Shown one piece after another: positions 15,389 through 21,686 of a stretch of 45,460 nucleotides of DNA. The DNA comes from a virus. The notes below the pieces were generated by a model. The model was not told the DNA's origin. It did not search any database and saw only the letters and a program-made list of their open reading frames with translations. Each line of letters begins with the position of its first letter. The stretch's first letter is position 1. The stretch is taken from IMG/VR virus record IMGVR_UViG_3300042923_001810, positions 1 through 45,460 of that record. One strand, written 5' to 3'. The translations under genes were made by a program, and so were the position numbers.

Positions 15389-15897
15389 AAGCTCAGATAA
15401 ACATAGAGGAAACTATAAATAAGGCTGCTAAGGAGAGTGCAAGACAAGCTATTAAAGAATATGATAAAGAGAAGAAACAAGAGCAAAGGAAGAATGTGTT
15501 TCATAATACAAGGTTATTACTTAAGCATTATAATGATTTAAGGCAGCATGTTGAAAATGCTATAGATGATGTTAGGCAATTAGAAACCGACTTGATAGAT
15601 CTTGGTGATATTGAAAGGGACGAGTTATATATACTTTCTATAAAGAGAAGTAAAAGTAAAACTTTAATCATGATAGCACATATAGATATGGCCATGGAAA
15701 TATTAAAGCAAAAGCAGATTAAGTTATGTTCGCTTGAAAAAAGTGATGCACTTAGAATGTTTTACATAGAAAAAATGACATATGAAGAGATATCTGAAAA
15801 ACTTAATTGTGGTGTTAATACATCAAGGCGTTGGGTTAATGAGATGCTAATTGAACTATCTATATTATTATTTGGAATAGAAGGTATAAAAATATAG
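15385..15897 (+). CDS. ArpU/RinA-like late-gene transcription activator
   Basis: 170-residue regulator. A charged, coiled N-terminal half is followed by a sigma-region-4-like helix-turn-helix at about 125-160: MFYIEKMTYEEISEKLNCGVNTSRRWVNEML. This is the architecture of ArpU/RinA-type proteins, which switch on packaging and structural genes of Gram-positive phages. ATG 15385 has AGGGGGAC upstream and overlaps the previous stop. It is the last gene of the middle operon, as expected for the late activator. Confidence 0.8.
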   Translation: MKAQINIEETINKAAKESARQAIKEYDKEKKQEQRKNVFHNTRLLLKHYNDLRQHVENAIDDVRQLETDLIDLGDIERDELYILSIKRSKSKTLIMIAHIDMAMEILKQKQIKLCSLEKSDALRMFYIEKMTYEEISEKLNCGVNTSRRWVNEMLIELSILLFGIEGIKI

Positions 15898-15925
15898 AAA
15901 AAAATTAGAAATTATTGTTATTCAC

Positions 15926-15953
15926 TTGACTAATTTTCAACATATGCTAAAAT
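15926..15953 (+). promoter_or_regulatory. Promoter of the two-gene XRE-ImmA cassette
   Basis: TTGACT (15926-15931) and TAAAAT (15948-15953) with 16 bases between form a good sigma-A promoter just upstream of the 15993 gene, so the cassette can be expressed separately from the phage operon, including in the lysogen. Confidence 0.65.
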
Positions 15954-15992
15954 ATATATATAAAATATTAATATGGTAAAGAGGTGTTGAGA

Positions 15993-16748
15993 ATGGGTCA
16001 AAGGTGTATTCCAGATGAGGTTCTATCTGTTAGAGATATCAAATTATTTATTAAAGGTATCAAAGATGCAGATAAACAGTATAAGCAGTATTGTAAGGAT
16101 AGAAATCTAGCAACAGAGAATGGGAGAGATAAGACTATATGGGATAATATATTTACAAACGTAAGAGATGATTTTAGCAGGGAGCCTTTTCAGAATTACA
16201 CTATTGCGAGAGGTAGACTATGGGAGTTTGTAGCTGTATATAGAACCGATATAAAAATATTATATATTATAATGAAAGAAGATAGGTTTAAAGAAATAAA
16301 AGGCGATAAAAAAAGTGCTTATCACTATAGCAGAATACTTAACTCGAAAAACAATCATTTTCAAGATGTAAAGTGCGAGCAAACTACGTTATTTGAACAA
16401 GATGTGGATAGCCCGACAGCAGAATATATCTCAGATGACTTGGAGAGAATGATAGGTAGCATTAAAGATGAGGTTGTAGGATGTGTAAATATTCTTTTTA
16501 AGGTAAATGATCAGGGCGTAAGCAAAATAACTGGAAATATAGCTACATATGAACTAGACATAATTAAAACTTATAATTGGAGTAAATACATAGAAGCTAG
16601 CATAGATGATATTGCTGACACCAGCAATGATGACATGAAGAATCAACCTGAAATTAAGCTAACTCTAAAATCAAGTAAACAAAAATCAAGTGCAAATAGT
16701 ATAGTAGATGAGAAGAAAGAAAAACAAAAGAAGAAGGAAGAAAATTAA
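15993..16748 (+). CDS. DUF5986-like protein, partner of XRE-ImmA gene
   Basis: 251 residues. The N-terminal half has helices (VRDIKLFIKGIKDADKQYKQYC) and an aromatic region PFQNYTIARGRLWEFVAVY. The middle resembles a sensor-like domain ending in ATYELDIIKTYNWSKYIE, and the tail is lysine-rich and disordered. The look and the pairing with a downstream XRE-ImmA gene recall a family I remember as DUF5986, but this is not certain. ATG 15993 follows AAAGAGGTG. It shares a promoter with the next gene 32 bases downstream. Confidence 0.5.
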   Translation: MGQRCIPDEVLSVRDIKLFIKGIKDADKQYKQYCKDRNLATENGRDKTIWDNIFTNVRDDFSREPFQNYTIARGRLWEFVAVYRTDIKILYIIMKEDRFKEIKGDKKSAYHYSRILNSKNNHFQDVKCEQTTLFEQDVDSPTAEYISDDLERMIGSIKDEVVGCVNILFKVNDQGVSKITGNIATYELDIIKTYNWSKYIEASIDDIADTSNDDMKNQPEIKLTLKSSKQKSSANSIVDEKKEKQKKKEEN

Positions 16749-16773
16749 AAATTGGTCCATTTAGGAGGTTAAC

Positions 16774-16791
16774 ATGAAAAATGTTAAGTAA
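16774..16791 (+). promoter_or_regulatory. Five-codon mini-ORF overlapping the XRE-ImmA start
   Basis: AGGAGG (16763-16768) is ideally spaced for ATG 16774, which opens a five-codon frame (MKNVK) ending at TAA 16791. The real gene start at ATG 16781 lies within it in another frame at 12 bases from the ribosome site. This may throttle or couple translation of the metallopeptidase. Confidence 0.45.
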
Positions 16792-17974
16792 TAATAAAAA
16801 AGAGGCGATTGATGAGCTACACAAAGATCAAAAATTTAATATGGCAAGGCTTAAGGCAGCAAGAAAGTATAGAGGAAAAACTATTACCGATTTAGCCGAT
16901 GATATAGAAGTGTCAAAACAAGCTATATCTCAGTTTGAAAACGGGTTAGCAGTCCCGCAGTTTGAAACATTGATGAAAATAACAAGTAAACTTGGTTTTC
17001 CTAGAGAGTACTTTTTTGAGGAAGATGATTTAGAAATAGTATTAGGAAATACATATTTTAGAGCATCAAGTAAGATGACAAAAAAAGAAGAAAGTGCACA
17101 GAAGGAAAGAACAAAGATAGTAGGTAAGTTGTATCATTTTTTAAATGATTATATTGAGTTTCCTCAGTTAAATCTTCCAAAGTTTAATAAGGAATTATCT
17201 ATAGAAGAAATAGCTATGCAGCTTAGAGAATATTGGGGGTTAGGTGAAGATCCTATAACAGATATGATATATATACTTGAGAAAAATGGAATAGTGGTCA
17301 CATCGATGCCTACGAATAGTGAAAACATCGATGCTTTTACTCAGCAGCAAAACATTAATGGAGAAAAACGTTTTGTTGTAGTGTTGGGAAATGATAGAGG
17401 ATCAGCAACAAGAAGGCAATTTAGTGCTGCGCATGAACTAGGACACTTAGTTCTTCATGATGGGTTTATAGATTTAGAAGATTTGTCAAAAGAAGAGATA
17501 AGAAATATGGAAAATGAAGCACATGCTTTTGCGGCAGCATTTCTCTTACCTAGGAGTACGTTCACAAAAGATGTGGTCTTATATCCAACTGATTTAAACT
17601 ATTATAAACAACTTAAGAAGAAATGGAGAACTTCTATCTCAGCTATGTTGGTAAGAGCAAATCATTTAGAAATTTTATCATATACCTCCTATCAAGCTTT
17701 AATGAAGAAAATGAGTAGGCTAGGATGGAGGACTGAAGAGCCTTTGGATAATACTTTAATAATGAGTAAACCTACTGTATTAAAAAGGGCTGTGGATATC
17801 CTGTTAGATAACGATATTTTGGATGAGAGACAAATAATTAAAGAATTAGCAAACATGAAGCTTTCTTTACCAAGGGAAGAGGTTGAAATATTATTGAGCT
17901 TAGATGAAGGAAGATTAGAACCTAAAGAAATTGATATGAAGGTAATTGAAATGCCTGTGAGAAAAGCGTGGTAA
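16781..17974 (+). CDS. XRE regulator fused to ImmA/IrrE metallopeptidase
   Basis: 397 residues. The N-terminal XRE helix-turn-helix is at about 20-80 (ITDLADDIEVSKQAISQFENG). The C-terminal ImmA/IrrE peptidase carries an intact zinc site H218-E-L-G-H222 and a third ligand in E246-AHAFAAAFLLP. This fused type regulates stress or acts in toxin-antitoxin-like modules; IrrE homologues cleave repressors. Unlike the ImmA at 1241, its active site is complete. It forms a cassette with the gene before it, under its own promoter. Confidence 0.88.
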   Translation: MLSNNKKEAIDELHKDQKFNMARLKAARKYRGKTITDLADDIEVSKQAISQFENGLAVPQFETLMKITSKLGFPREYFFEEDDLEIVLGNTYFRASSKMTKKEESAQKERTKIVGKLYHFLNDYIEFPQLNLPKFNKELSIEEIAMQLREYWGLGEDPITDMIYILEKNGIVVTSMPTNSENIDAFTQQQNINGEKRFVVVLGNDRGSATRRQFSAAHELGHLVLHDGFIDLEDLSKEEIRNMENEAHAFAAAFLLPRSTFTKDVVLYPTDLNYYKQLKKKWRTSISAMLVRANHLEILSYTSYQALMKKMSRLGWRTEEPLDNTLIMSKPTVLKRAVDILLDNDILDERQIIKELANMKLSLPREEVEILLSLDEGRLEPKEIDMKVIEMPVRKAW

Positions 17975-18036
17975 AAAGATGGTATTTTAATAGTAATTGT
18001 AAGGGTTTAAAATGATAGTATGAATAAATAGGTTGA

Positions 18037-18068
18037 TTGCCGACAGGGACTACAACGCTGTGTGGCAA
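18037..18068 (+). other. Stem-loop preceding terminator, possible small RNA
   Basis: TTGCC pairs with GGCAA and, after small bulges, ACAG pairs with CTGT around a loop near 18047-18057. The structure is followed 5 bases later by a strong terminator. Together they look like a short untranslated RNA. No known family core recognised. Confidence 0.4.
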
Positions 18069-18073
18069 CAGTT

Positions 18074-18100
18074 AAGCACTCTAGCAATAGGGTGCTTTTA
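18074..18100 (+). terminator. Intrinsic terminator with GCAA loop
   Basis: AAGCACTCTA pairs with TAGGGTGCTT (10 bp with one G-T) closed by a GCAA tetraloop, then TTTATT. Probably ends the XRE-ImmA cassette transcript. Confidence 0.75.
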
Positions 18101-18202
18101 TTCAACAGAATATTCATATAGTATATATTGTTAGCTAATAATCTATATTATATAATACGAATATGGAACTCCCAAACCCTAATTAATAACCCCCTTCAGA
18201 TT

Positions 18203-18238
18203 GCAGTTGGTTCCCTCCCAGGTATAGCTGCTTTTTTA
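18203..18238 (+). terminator. Hairpin with T7 run
   Basis: GCAGTT (18203-18208) pairs with AGCTGC (18226-18231), followed directly by seven T. The loop is large (17 bases), so strength is uncertain. Confidence 0.5.
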
Positions 18239-18262
18239 TGTTCATATTTATAATAGTATTTG

Positions 18263-18292
18263 GGTACCTTCTAGCTAGGTGCCTTTTATTTT
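18263..18292 (+). terminator. Hairpin with T-rich tail
   Basis: GGTACCT pairs with AGGTGCC (7 bp with one G-T) around TCTAGCT, followed by TTTTATTTT. Confidence 0.6.
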
Positions 18293-18432
18293 GAAAAGGA
18301 ATTGTAATAAAGAATCAGTTTTAAAAGAAAGAAGAGTATATCATATTCCTTGTAGAAGATTGCTTTATAGTTTGCAATACAAAGAAAGTTTTTCAAGATG
18401 GTCATTCACATGTTCGATATTCAAAGTGATAT

Positions 18433-18457
18433 GGAGCTTATAGAGGGGCTCTTTTTT
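18433..18457 (+). terminator. Hairpin with T6 run
   Basis: GAGCTT pairs with GGGCTC (two G-T pairs), then six T. Similar in style to the neighbouring terminators. Confidence 0.5.
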
Positions 18458-18592
18458 ATATAATTTAAATTAATAAAGATGAAAAGGAATTTTAATTCTG
18501 ATATCGAATATTTTAATTAGCGAAGGTAATAATCATCTTATTAATAGCGGAGAAATAAGATTAATAATTATCTGACAGAAAAGAGGATAGAC

Positions 18593-18718
18593 ATGAGAAA
18601 ATTAGTATGTACAGTGTGTGGTGCTATATGGTATACATCAAATATATCTGATGATCAAATTTGTTGTAACTGCAATGGAATACTAGAAGAAGTTAATGAT
18701 AGTCCAGAAAATGATTAA
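18593..18718 (+). CDS. Zinc-ribbon microprotein
   Basis: 41-residue protein with two knuckles, CTVCG (residues 6-10) and CCNCN (24-28), typical of a rubredoxin-like or zinc-ribbon fold, then an acidic tail. AAGAGGAT precedes ATG 18593 and a strong terminator follows 23 bases after the stop, so it looks like a complete one-gene unit. The partner is unknown. Confidence 0.7.
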   Translation: MRKLVCTVCGAIWYTSNISDDQICCNCNGILEEVNDSPEND

Positions 18719-18740
18719 ATTTGCAGTGACTACAGACAAG

Positions 18741-18767
18741 AAAGAGCTCAACTTGAGCTCTTTTTTT
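18741..18767 (+). terminator. Strong intrinsic terminator after zinc-ribbon gene
   Basis: AAAGAGCTCA pairs with TGAGCTCTTT (10 perfect pairs, 3-base loop) and runs into seven T. Confidence 0.85.
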
Positions 18768-18841
18768 CATAGTTCTAACTAGAATCGATTAGGGCTGGTG
18801 AGATGCATTGCAAACGGCAACTAATAAGTATGTGGTATAGT

Positions 18842-18867
18842 AAGCACCTAGAAAAAAGTGTTTTTTT
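18842..18867 (+). terminator. Weak hairpin with T7 run before the methylase
   Basis: AAGCAC can pair with GTGTTT around CTAGAAAAAA, followed by T7. It shares the GCACCTAG start with the terminators at 18074 and 18263, suggesting related cargo ends. Confidence 0.4.
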
Positions 18868-18879
18868 ATTTTAATTTTA

Positions 18880-18918
18880 TTGATGTGATGGGCGGTGTGA
18901 CCTTTTAACCCACATCAA
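18880..18918 (+). promoter_or_regulatory. 8-bp inverted repeat ahead of the methylase gene
   Basis: TTGATGTG (18880-18887) is complementary to CACATCAA (18911-18918), with an inner GGG/CCC pair able to extend it. It lies immediately before the AAGGAAG ribosome site of the methylase, so it may act as operator or as an RNA stem that controls translation. Confidence 0.5.
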
Positions 18919-18937
18919 AATTAAGGAAGTGATAAAT

Positions 18938-19693
18938 ATGTTGAATCCTCCAATCCCAAGAATGGGAGGCAAGTCAAAATTAAGAAAAACAATAATTGAA
19001 ATGATACCTGACCATATGTGCTATGTGGAATTATTCTTTGGTGCAGGTTGGGTGTACTTTGGCAAAGAGCTTTCCAAGATAGAAGTAATAAATGACATTG
19101 ATAAAGAACTTATCAATTTGTTTAGAATGATTAAATATCATGCGCCAGAGATAGAAAGAATGTTGGAATATGAATTTTCAGGAAGAGATATCTTTGAAGA
19201 TTACAAAAATTATAGCCTTGCTAATCTTACTGAAATAAATAGAGCTGTGCGATTTCTATATTTGATATCTCAAAGCTTTGCAGGTAAAGGGAAAGATTAT
19301 GGATATGGAACTACATCAAGACCTAAACCTCAGGTGTTCTATAAAAATGTTCTAAATGATATTAAAGATAGGCTTAGAAATACTTATGTTGAGAATTTGA
19401 GCTTTGAAAAGATAATTGATAAATATGATAGAGAGCATAGCTTTTTCTTTGCAGACCCTCCTTACTTTGGACTTACTGGATATGGAAACGAGTTTGGAGA
19501 AAAAGAACATCTCTTATTAAGAGATAAGTTGACTAATATCAAAGGAAAATTTTTATTAACTATAAATGACCATGAGAAAGTAAGAGAGTGGTATAAAGAT
19601 TTTAATTTTACAGAAGTAGAGGTTGGATACTCTGTAAGTAAAGAAAAGAAAGCAAGAGGAAAGTATAAGGAGTTGGTTATTACTAATTACTAA
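18938..19693 (+). CDS. Dam-type (D12 class) adenine-N6 DNA methyltransferase
   Basis: 251 residues. Motif I region PRMGGKSKLRKTI and VELFFGAGWVYFG, NDID at about 52-55, and the catalytic motif IV D173-P-P-Y176 mark an alpha-type N6-adenine methyltransferase of the D12/MethyltransfD12 family. ATG 18938 is preferred over GTG 18929 because AAGGAAG lies 8 bases before it. No restriction partner is seen, so it is an orphan that may protect phage DNA or mark it. The hairpin just upstream may control it. Confidence 0.92.
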   Translation: MLNPPIPRMGGKSKLRKTIIEMIPDHMCYVELFFGAGWVYFGKELSKIEVINDIDKELINLFRMIKYHAPEIERMLEYEFSGRDIFEDYKNYSLANLTEINRAVRFLYLISQSFAGKGKDYGYGTTSRPKPQVFYKNVLNDIKDRLRNTYVENLSFEKIIDKYDREHSFFFADPPYFGLTGYGNEFGEKEHLLLRDKLTNIKGKFLLTINDHEKVREWYKDFNFTEVEVGYSVSKEKKARGKYKELVITNY

Positions 19694-19894
19694 ATTAATT
19701 AGAAACATGTGAGTACTATGTGCCGATGAATAAGATAAATAATAATCATTGTAAATATTATAATAGAAACTATAAAAGACTATAAAATAGTAATAAAACC
19801 TCCATAAAAAGAAGTATACAAGATATTATTCTTCGACAATAGCAGGAAACCCCTTTTTTGTATAGAATTTATTATATGGAGAGAGGGTGAAAAA

Positions 19895-20425
19895 ATGCAA
19901 GAGATTACAAACTTAATTATAAAAGCTATAGAAAAAAAGAATTTACGATTATTACTGACGTCTATAATTTTTATTATTTCATTTATTGCACCAGGATTCC
20001 TTTTTATTTTTTTTTATAAGCGAGTTTTATTTTTAAAATTAGATATAATAAAGCTATTATTTTTAGTTATAATAATAAACTTGATTGCTGCAATACCCAT
20101 GTACTTCATAAAATGGGTAAATGAAATGCTCAAACTATTTTTTTCAGATAGCATGGATGACAAACATATTAATGTAAGTGTTTATGAATCCGGCGAACAG
20201 AAATCTTATATTAAAGCATTGTTTCATACTGAAATGAATTTAGTTTTAATATGTATACATATTCTTATATGCCATATATTTAGAATATATACCAATGTTG
20301 AAGTAAACGTAGTTTTATTTTATATACTTATAAATTTATTAGATATAATTAATTTTATTAAAAATATAGCTAATATCAATAAGGTTGAAAAAATAAAAAA
20401 AACTAAGAAGGATGTTAATATATAA
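19895..20425 (+). CDS. Four-helix membrane protein, moron
   Basis: 176 residues with about four membrane segments: LLLTSIIFIISFIAPGFLF, LLFLVIIINLIAAIPMYF, LVLICIHILICHIF and VVLFYILINLLDIINF. A soluble loop of about 35 residues (SDSMDDKHINVSVYESGEQK) lies after helix two. GAGAGAGGGTG precedes ATG 19895 and a terminator follows 5 bases after the stop, so it is a single-gene unit between methylase and late operon. Superinfection exclusion is a possible role. No family recognised. Confidence 0.65.
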   Translation: MQEITNLIIKAIEKKNLRLLLTSIIFIISFIAPGFLFIFFYKRVLFLKLDIIKLLFLVIIINLIAAIPMYFIKWVNEMLKLFFSDSMDDKHINVSVYESGEQKSYIKALFHTEMNLVLICIHILICHIFRIYTNVEVNVVLFYILINLLDIINFIKNIANINKVEKIKKTKKDVNI

Positions 20426-20430
20426 TTATT

Positions 20431-20454
20431 GAGCTCTTAACAGGGCTCTTTTTT
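20431..20454 (+). terminator. Terminator of the membrane-protein moron
   Basis: GAGCTC pairs with GGGCTC (one G-T) around TTAACA, then T6. It is immediately followed by the minus-strand terminator of the RNA at 20463-20656, giving tail-to-tail ends. Confidence 0.8.
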
Positions 20455-20462
20455 CATATGCA

Positions 20463-20487
20463 AAATAAAAAGGCTACCGAAGTAGCC
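20463..20487 (-). terminator. UUCG-loop terminator of the minus-strand RNA
   Basis: On the minus strand six perfect pairs close a TTCG tetraloop and are followed by T5-A-T4. The extra-stable tetraloop and T tract make the direction of transcription clear. Confidence 0.85.
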
Positions 20488-20656
20488 AAATTCCGTTGAA
20501 GTGAAACCATGATATATTTAATTGTTTTGTTTAATAGTCGTTTTAAGCTCTCGGATTTCCATCCGAGGGACACATCATAATTAATGTATAAATATAATTA
20601 TGACTATTGTCCGCCTAGGCAGCTTAAAGCGAAACATCATGGTTTTCATCTCCCAT
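20463..20656 (-). ncRNA. Structured small RNA, antisense to the late operon
   Basis: Read on the minus strand, the segment ends in GGCTAC-TTCG-GTAGCC-TTTTTATTTT (20463-20487), a textbook terminator. TATAAT (complement of 20662-20667) lies at the other end as a possible -10. Between them the strand folds with perfect stems (plus coordinates): 20504-20513 with 20636-20645 (10 bp), 20542-20549 with 20621-20628 (8 bp), 20550-20556 with 20561-20567 (7 bp), 20568-20572 with 20608-20612 (5 bp) and 20576-20583 with 20595-20602 (8 bp). The middle stems abut without unpaired bases. 20533-20539 can pair with 20602-20608, making a pseudoknot. No ORF. I do not recognise a named RNA family. Confidence 0.75.
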
Positions 20657-20746
20657 ATTCAATTATAGTTAATATAGTATATACAATTAAAAAATAAATA
20701 TGTACATAAGATTTAGTAACTTAATTAGTGAAGGTGAGGTAATAGT

Positions 20747-20908
20747 ATGTCAATAGATGTAAAGGACCTTATGAGGGATATAAAAGAAAATCACAGGAAA
20801 CTGGACAGGTGCAGTAAGCATGACTTCTCAATAGATGCAACACCAGATAAAAAGTTTAGCAAGATGTATAAGGTGCTAACTCTGAGGAGAAGTAGAGGTC
20901 TCAACTAA
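20747..20908 (+). CDS. Small phage protein upstream of HNH
   Basis: 53 residues, basic, with a helix (VKDLMRDIKENHRKLDRC) followed by SKHDF and a C-terminus YKVLTLRRSRGLN. GAAGGTGAGG lies before ATG 20747. Small proteins of this kind often stand just before the packaging genes in clostridial phages; a cysteine-histidine pair (RCSKHDF) could be half of a metal site. No family named. Confidence 0.6.
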   Translation: MSIDVKDLMRDIKENHRKLDRCSKHDFSIDATPDKKFSKMYKVLTLRRSRGLN

Positions 20909-20933
20909 GTAGTGGTATGAGAAAGGATAGAGC

Positions 20934-21212
20934 ATGGCAAGACATCCTGAGATATATCAAACATCTGAGTGGAAGAAGTCAAGACGATTTGTAATGATTA
21001 GGTCGAATGGATTATGTGAAAGGTGCATGAAGAAAGGGAAGATTAAACCAGGTAAGATAGTTCATCATAAGAAATGGTTAACTGATGAAAACAAAACTAA
21101 TTGGAACATTGCATATGATCCAGATAACCTTGAATACATCTGTAATGATTGTCATGAGGAAGAACATGATAGAAGTATAGGACTGCAGAAGTTTTTAACC
21201 CCCCCGGGGTAA
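20934..21212 (+). CDS. HNH endonuclease of the packaging module
   Basis: 92-residue HNH nuclease. It has a zinc knuckle CERCMKKG, the motif IVHHKKWL, the central N in DPDNLEYICNDCHEEEH, and the ends of the ββα-metal fold. In HK97-like phages with this order the HNH protein works with the terminase and portal in cutting DNA at cos. ATG 20934 follows GAAAGGA. Its last codons and the following GC-rich stretch lie where cos is expected. Confidence 0.93.
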   Translation: MARHPEIYQTSEWKKSRRFVMIRSNGLCERCMKKGKIKPGKIVHHKKWLTDENKTNWNIAYDPDNLEYICNDCHEEEHDRSIGLQKFLTPPG

Positions 21213-21300
21213 TGAAAAATAACCTAGCCCACGGACACCGTGTGTCCAAGAGAACATATCACTCGAGGCTCGCGCGTATAGGGGGGTGTGGTGTAAAGGT
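21186..21300. other. Probable cos region
   Basis: Between the HNH end and TerS lies an unusually GC-rich island in AT-rich DNA: CCCCCCCGGGG at the end of the HNH gene, a perfect dyad GGACAC-CGT-GTGTCC (21233-21247), then CTCGAGGCTCGCGCG and a G6 run. Its position between HNH and small terminase matches cos of HK97-like phages. The cut site cannot be read from sequence. Confidence 0.5.
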
Positions 21301-21311
21301 GGTGATTTTAA

Positions 21312-21686
21312 ATGAGTAAAAAAGAATTAACAATAGAACAAAGGATCAAGAAAGAAGTTGCCAGACTTAAAAGATTATATAAAGATATGGAAGTTGACAC
21401 TATGAATAAGGTTAGTTCACTCATTGAGAATGCTGCCTTTATGACTGTTACTCTGAAAGATTTACAAGAGACTATAAATAAAGATGGTACTGTCTCAAAA
21501 TATCAAAATGGCGAAAATCAATGGGGGACAAAGAAATCCCCTGAGGTTGAGATATATAATTCAATGATTAAAAACCATATGGGAATTATGAAACAGTTAA
21601 CTGACCTAATGCCAGCAATCCCGAAACCAGAACCTAAAAAGGAAGACCCATTATTTAATATAATAAATCGTGGCAAAAATGGCTAA
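21312..21686 (+). CDS. terS: Small terminase subunit (P27-like)
   Basis: 124-residue protein. Helical N-terminus (IEQRIKKEVARLKRLYKDM), a central oligomerisation-like region (VSSLIENAAFMTVTLKDLQETI) and a C-terminal segment SPEVEIYNSMIKNHMGIMKQLTDLMP that is typical of P27-family small terminases. It would recognise cos and start packaging. AAAGGTGGTG precedes ATG 21312, and its end overlaps the large subunit start. Confidence 0.88.
   Translation: MSKKELTIEQRIKKEVARLKRLYKDMEVDTMNKVSSLIENAAFMTVTLKDLQETINKDGTVSKYQNGENQWGTKKSPEVEIYNSMIKNHMGIMKQLTDLMPAIPKPEPKKEDPLFNIINRGKNG

Larger units (their letters stand above)
17975..18592. other. 618-base gap with a series of small hairpins
   Basis: No gene of convincing length. 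It contains a two-hairpin RNA-like unit (18037-18100) and three more hairpin-plus-T-run structures, listed separately. Such a dense row of terminators suggests several short untranslated transcripts or remnants of cargo units inserted one after the other. Confidence 0.55.

Noticed and set aside
18400-18465. Short frame MVIHMFDIQSDMELIEGLFFI
   Set aside because: It runs through a terminator hairpin, is only about 20 codons long and has no ribosome site.
19831-19850. TTCGACAA, a Spo0A-box-like sequence upstream of the membrane-protein moron
   Set aside because: A 7-8-base match is expected several times by chance in 45 kb and no promoter geometry supports it, although the Spo0E-like gene makes it tempting.
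19828-19865. Likeness of TCTTCGAYAATAGCA here to the start of the c-di-GMP aptamer at 38431, suggesting a second riboswitch
   Set aside because: The essential GGACGCAAAGC core and the closing stem are absent, so at most it is chance or a remnant.
20463-20656. The structured segment as a group I intron or hammerhead ribozyme
   Set aside because: It is too short for a group I intron and lacks the CUGAUGA/GAAA hammerhead core on either strand.
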